From the NCBI GenBank assembly GCA_900769205.1, contig CAAGFS010000059.1:1-7826 (forward strand): a stretch of 7,826 nucleotides of DNA, written 5' to 3'. Below the pieces are notes generated by a model. The model was given only the letters and a program-made list of their open reading frames with translations, made no database searches and was not told the DNA's origin. Made by a program: the position numbers and the translations under genes. Source of the DNA: Clostridia bacterium (GTDB taxonomy: Bacteria > Bacillota > Clostridia > Christensenellales > CAG-917). Below are positions 5,928 through 7,826 of the stretch, piece by piece (the stretch's first letter is position 1; each line of letters opens with the position of its first letter).

Positions 5928-7609
5928 CACGATATTCGCTTCTTCTCAAAAAGCAATTGCTTGACGCAATGCCGGCGCGCAAGCGCAAAAAACACCTTTC
6001 CGACTGGACGGGGGTTTTGCTTATGGCGTTGCTCGTCGCGGTCATTATCGCGGTTTTCGTGGTGGTGTTTTCAAAGTTCGTGCAGACCTATTGCGGGATA
6101 AAGATAAACCGCGTGAGCGATATATCCGCGCGTCAGTTCGAGATCATGTCCCTTGCGTATTTCGCGCTGTTTGTGACGTTTATCTTCACGGGAGTCGGCG
6201 CGCTCAATCACACGCTCTTTGAAAACAGCGATCTGAACATGCTTGTTCCCCTGCCGTTTTCATCGACGGAGATATTCCTTTCAAAACTCACGGCGGTGTA
6301 TCTCAAACAACTCGTATTTGCGGTGGCGTGCGTGTTTTCGCTCAACTTCACGTTTTTTGCGACGACGAACACGCTCAACGCATACAACGGCTTCATGACG
6401 GTTTTCGTTGCGATTGCGCTTCCCGTCATACCCCTTGCGATTGCCTCGATAATCGCACTGCCCTATCACTATATCAAGACGCTCGTGTCGTCGAACTACG
6501 TCGTGCTGTTTTTGCTGATTACGGCGATTATGGCGCTCTTTGCGTGGGGATATTCGGTGATTTTCGGCGTTGCGGAAACACTGCTTTCAAGCGGAAAAAT
6601 CACCAATCTGTTCAACGAGAACACGATGAAAGGCATCATTGCCTTCACAAAATACAACTATCCCGCAAATCTGTTTGCCTATCTTATGCTGGGCAGAGAT
6701 ATAGGAAAAAACGTCGGCATATTGCTTGCCATACTCGTGGTTTCCTTTGCGGTGTGTTTCTTCCTCGTGCGCGCGCTGTTTATAGGCGCGTCGCATTCGG
6801 CTTTTACGATGCGCGTGCCGCACTTGCGCAAAAAGACCGCGCGCTTTTCGTCAAACTCCCGCTTCGGCTCGCTGATGACAAAGGAGTTTTTGCTCGTGTT
6901 GCGCACTCCGGGGTACGCGTATATGTACTTTACAACCGCCGCCGTTATGCCGATTATGGCGTATTTCTCGGCAAAAATATCGTCGTCCGTGTTTTCAAAT
7001 CTGGTGGGGAACGTGGACGTGAGTTTCGAGCTTTGCACGTTTATCGCAATACTCTACTCCACTCTCACCAACACCTTCTGCTCCACCAACATAAGCAGGG
7101 ACGGATATATGTCGCTCACGCAAAAAACTCTGCCCTATTCCCCGTCGAGAATACTCGGCTCGAAAATTGCGTTCTGTGCGGTGGTTGCGGTTGCAAGCAC
7201 CCTTCTCACCTGCGTGGTTATGGGAGCGACGGGGCTTGAAAGCGCAAAGGACGCGGTGGTCACTTTCATAGCAACCGCTCTCGTCGCGCTTGCGCAAATC
7301 GTGTTTGCCACAAGGCTCGACCTTGCGCATCCGCATTTTGCAAAGACGGACGACGGCGAGATAAAGGAATCCAACTCCACGGTTTCGGGCGTCATTGCAA
7401 TCGGACTGTTCGTCAGTTGTCTGATAGGCTTTGCGTTGACGTTCAGCTCGGTTTCTCCCCTTCTTTTCGGAAAGACGGCGCAGCAAGCCGACAAAGCCGT
7501 GAGCTACTGCATTGCTCTGTTGTGCCCGATTGCTCTGCTTGCGGGCGCGATTGCCTACTTCTTTTCGGGGCTGAAAAAAGCCTATGCAAATCTTGACTCG
7601 GAGAATTGA
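5924..7609 (+). CDS. Large ABC-2-type exporter permease, about 12 membrane helices
   Basis: This is the membrane partner of the preceding ATPase. The 561-residue protein shows about twelve hydrophobic segments (near 28-52, 73-97, 127-147, 158-180, 190-214, 264-287, 332-350, 367-387, 412-434, 442-462, 486-508, 525-547). That suggests two six-helix halves in one chain, so a single permease may suffice per transporter. Both halves carry a similar cytoplasmic motif, LVPLPFSSTEIFLSKL (107-122) and KTLPYSPSRILGSKI (401-415), sharing LP-F/Y-S...I..SK; this motif is common in ABC-2 permeases and supports internal duplication. The N-terminus (about 1-27) is basic, fitting a cytoplasmic location. ATG 5924 overlaps the ATPase stop. 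The stop at 7607-7609 is two bases before the next start codon. No substrate can be assigned. Confidence 0.88.
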   Translation: MTRYSLLLKKQLLDAMPARKRKKHLSDWTGVLLMALLVAVIIAVFVVVFSKFVQTYCGIKINRVSDISARQFEIMSLAYFALFVTFIFTGVGALNHTLFENSDLNMLVPLPFSSTEIFLSKLTAVYLKQLVFAVACVFSLNFTFFATTNTLNAYNGFMTVFVAIALPVIPLAIASIIALPYHYIKTLVSSNYVVLFLLITAIMALFAWGYSVIFGVAETLLSSGKITNLFNENTMKGIIAFTKYNYPANLFAYLMLGRDIGKNVGILLAILVVSFAVCFFLVRALFIGASHSAFTMRVPHLRKKTARFSSNSRFGSLMTKEFLLVLRTPGYAYMYFTTAAVMPIMAYFSAKISSSVFSNLVGNVDVSFELCTFIAILYSTLTNTFCSTNISRDGYMSLTQKTLPYSPSRILGSKIAFCAVVAVASTLLTCVVMGATGLESAKDAVVTFIATALVALAQIVFATRLDLAHPHFAKTDDGEIKESNSTVSGVIAIGLFVSCLIGFALTFSSVSPLLFGKTAQQADKAVSYCIALLCPIALLAGAIAYFFSGLKKAYANLDSEN

Positions 7610-7611
7610 AT

Positions 7612-7790
7612 ATGAAAAAACTGGTCACGGCACTCATAATCGTTCTTCCGCTGGTGTTTCTCATCGCGATCTTCACGGTGACAAACATCACGAAAATCGC
7701 CACGGATATTCCCGCGAGCGGTATCAACATAACCAACAAAGGCGACTCGGGCGTTTTCACCTTCGATATGGCGCACTACGATTCACCGCT
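7612..7790 (+). CDS. Membrane-anchored hypothetical protein, 3' end missing (cut at adapter)
   Basis: Only 59 codons are genomic. The product begins MKKLVTALIIVLPLVFLIAIF, a basic start plus a hydrophobic segment (about 4-23) that fits an uncleaved signal anchor, since no cysteine lipobox or clear cleavage site is seen. The exposed part then reads IPASGINITNKGDSGVFTFDM (about 33-53). This resembles the first strands of bacterial Ig-like domains, but so short a stretch cannot prove it. ATG 7612 is preferred to the in-frame TTG 7606 because GGAG (7600-7603) is 8 nt from the ATG. It follows the permease stop by 2 nt, so it is the third gene of the exporter operon. The frame appears to continue to a TAG at 7810-7812, but those codons are adapter sequence; the true length is unknown. 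Confidence 0.75.
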
Positions 7791-7826
7791 AGATCGGAAG
7801 AGCGTCGTGTAGGGAAAGAGTGTAGA
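7791..7826 (+). other. Illumina TruSeq adapter sequence (assembly contamination)
   Basis: The final 36 bases start AGATCGGAAGAGCGTCGTGT and continue as the reverse complement of the TruSeq universal adapter to the window end. This is library-construction sequence, not genomic DNA. The genomic contig ends at 7790, and anything predicted beyond that is artefact. Confidence 0.97.

Noticed and set aside
7791..7812. Coding end and stop of the third exporter-operon gene
   Set aside because: The bases are TruSeq adapter sequence, so the last codons and TAG are artefacts.

Overview
The window looks like one end of a metagenomic contig from a low-to-mid GC Gram-positive anaerobe, most likely an uncultured member of the Clostridia. 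The reasons are a tryptophan-type T-box leader, strong AAGGAG ribosome binding sites, a TTG start codon with a good Shine-Dalgarno, near-consensus sigma-A promoters (TTGACA-17-TATAAT) and a short, Bacillus-like serine acetyltransferase. Lineage is inferred; no rRNA or tRNA gene is present.

Layout. Positions 1-231 hold no gene I can support, but contain a 29-bp sequence repeated 114 bp further on at the 3' end of cysE. Positions 232-4750 are transcribed leftwards. A standalone TrpB2-type tryptophan synthase beta chain (3044-4357) is preceded by a full T-box riboswitch with its own promoter (4454-4750). It is followed by a separate ftsH-cysE unit: promoter 2894-2922, ftsH 932-2824, cysE 232-927, with a 4-nt gap between the genes. 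Positions 4751-5070 are a divergent intergenic region rich in inverted repeats, with a run of ten C's. From 5071 rightwards, a promoter drives an ABC exporter operon: an ATPase (5172-5927), a large 12-helix permease (5924-7609, ATGA overlap) and the start of a membrane-anchored protein (7612 onwards).

The last 36 bases (7791-7826) are not genomic. They match the Illumina TruSeq adapter, so the third exporter-operon gene is cut at 7790 and the last residues of its apparent reading frame are artefactual.

How the genes relate. TrpB2 makes tryptophan from indole (or an indole-like donor) and L-serine. The T-box reads UGG and a G discriminator base, so it should switch trpB on when uncharged tRNA-Trp accumulates. 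CysE also consumes L-serine, for cysteine synthesis, and is coupled to the membrane protease FtsH. The exporter operon appears unrelated. I see known families throughout and no clear new system. The points most worth a second look are the T-box/TrpB2 pairing, the repeat at the left end, the palindromes at the promoters and the adapter at the right end.
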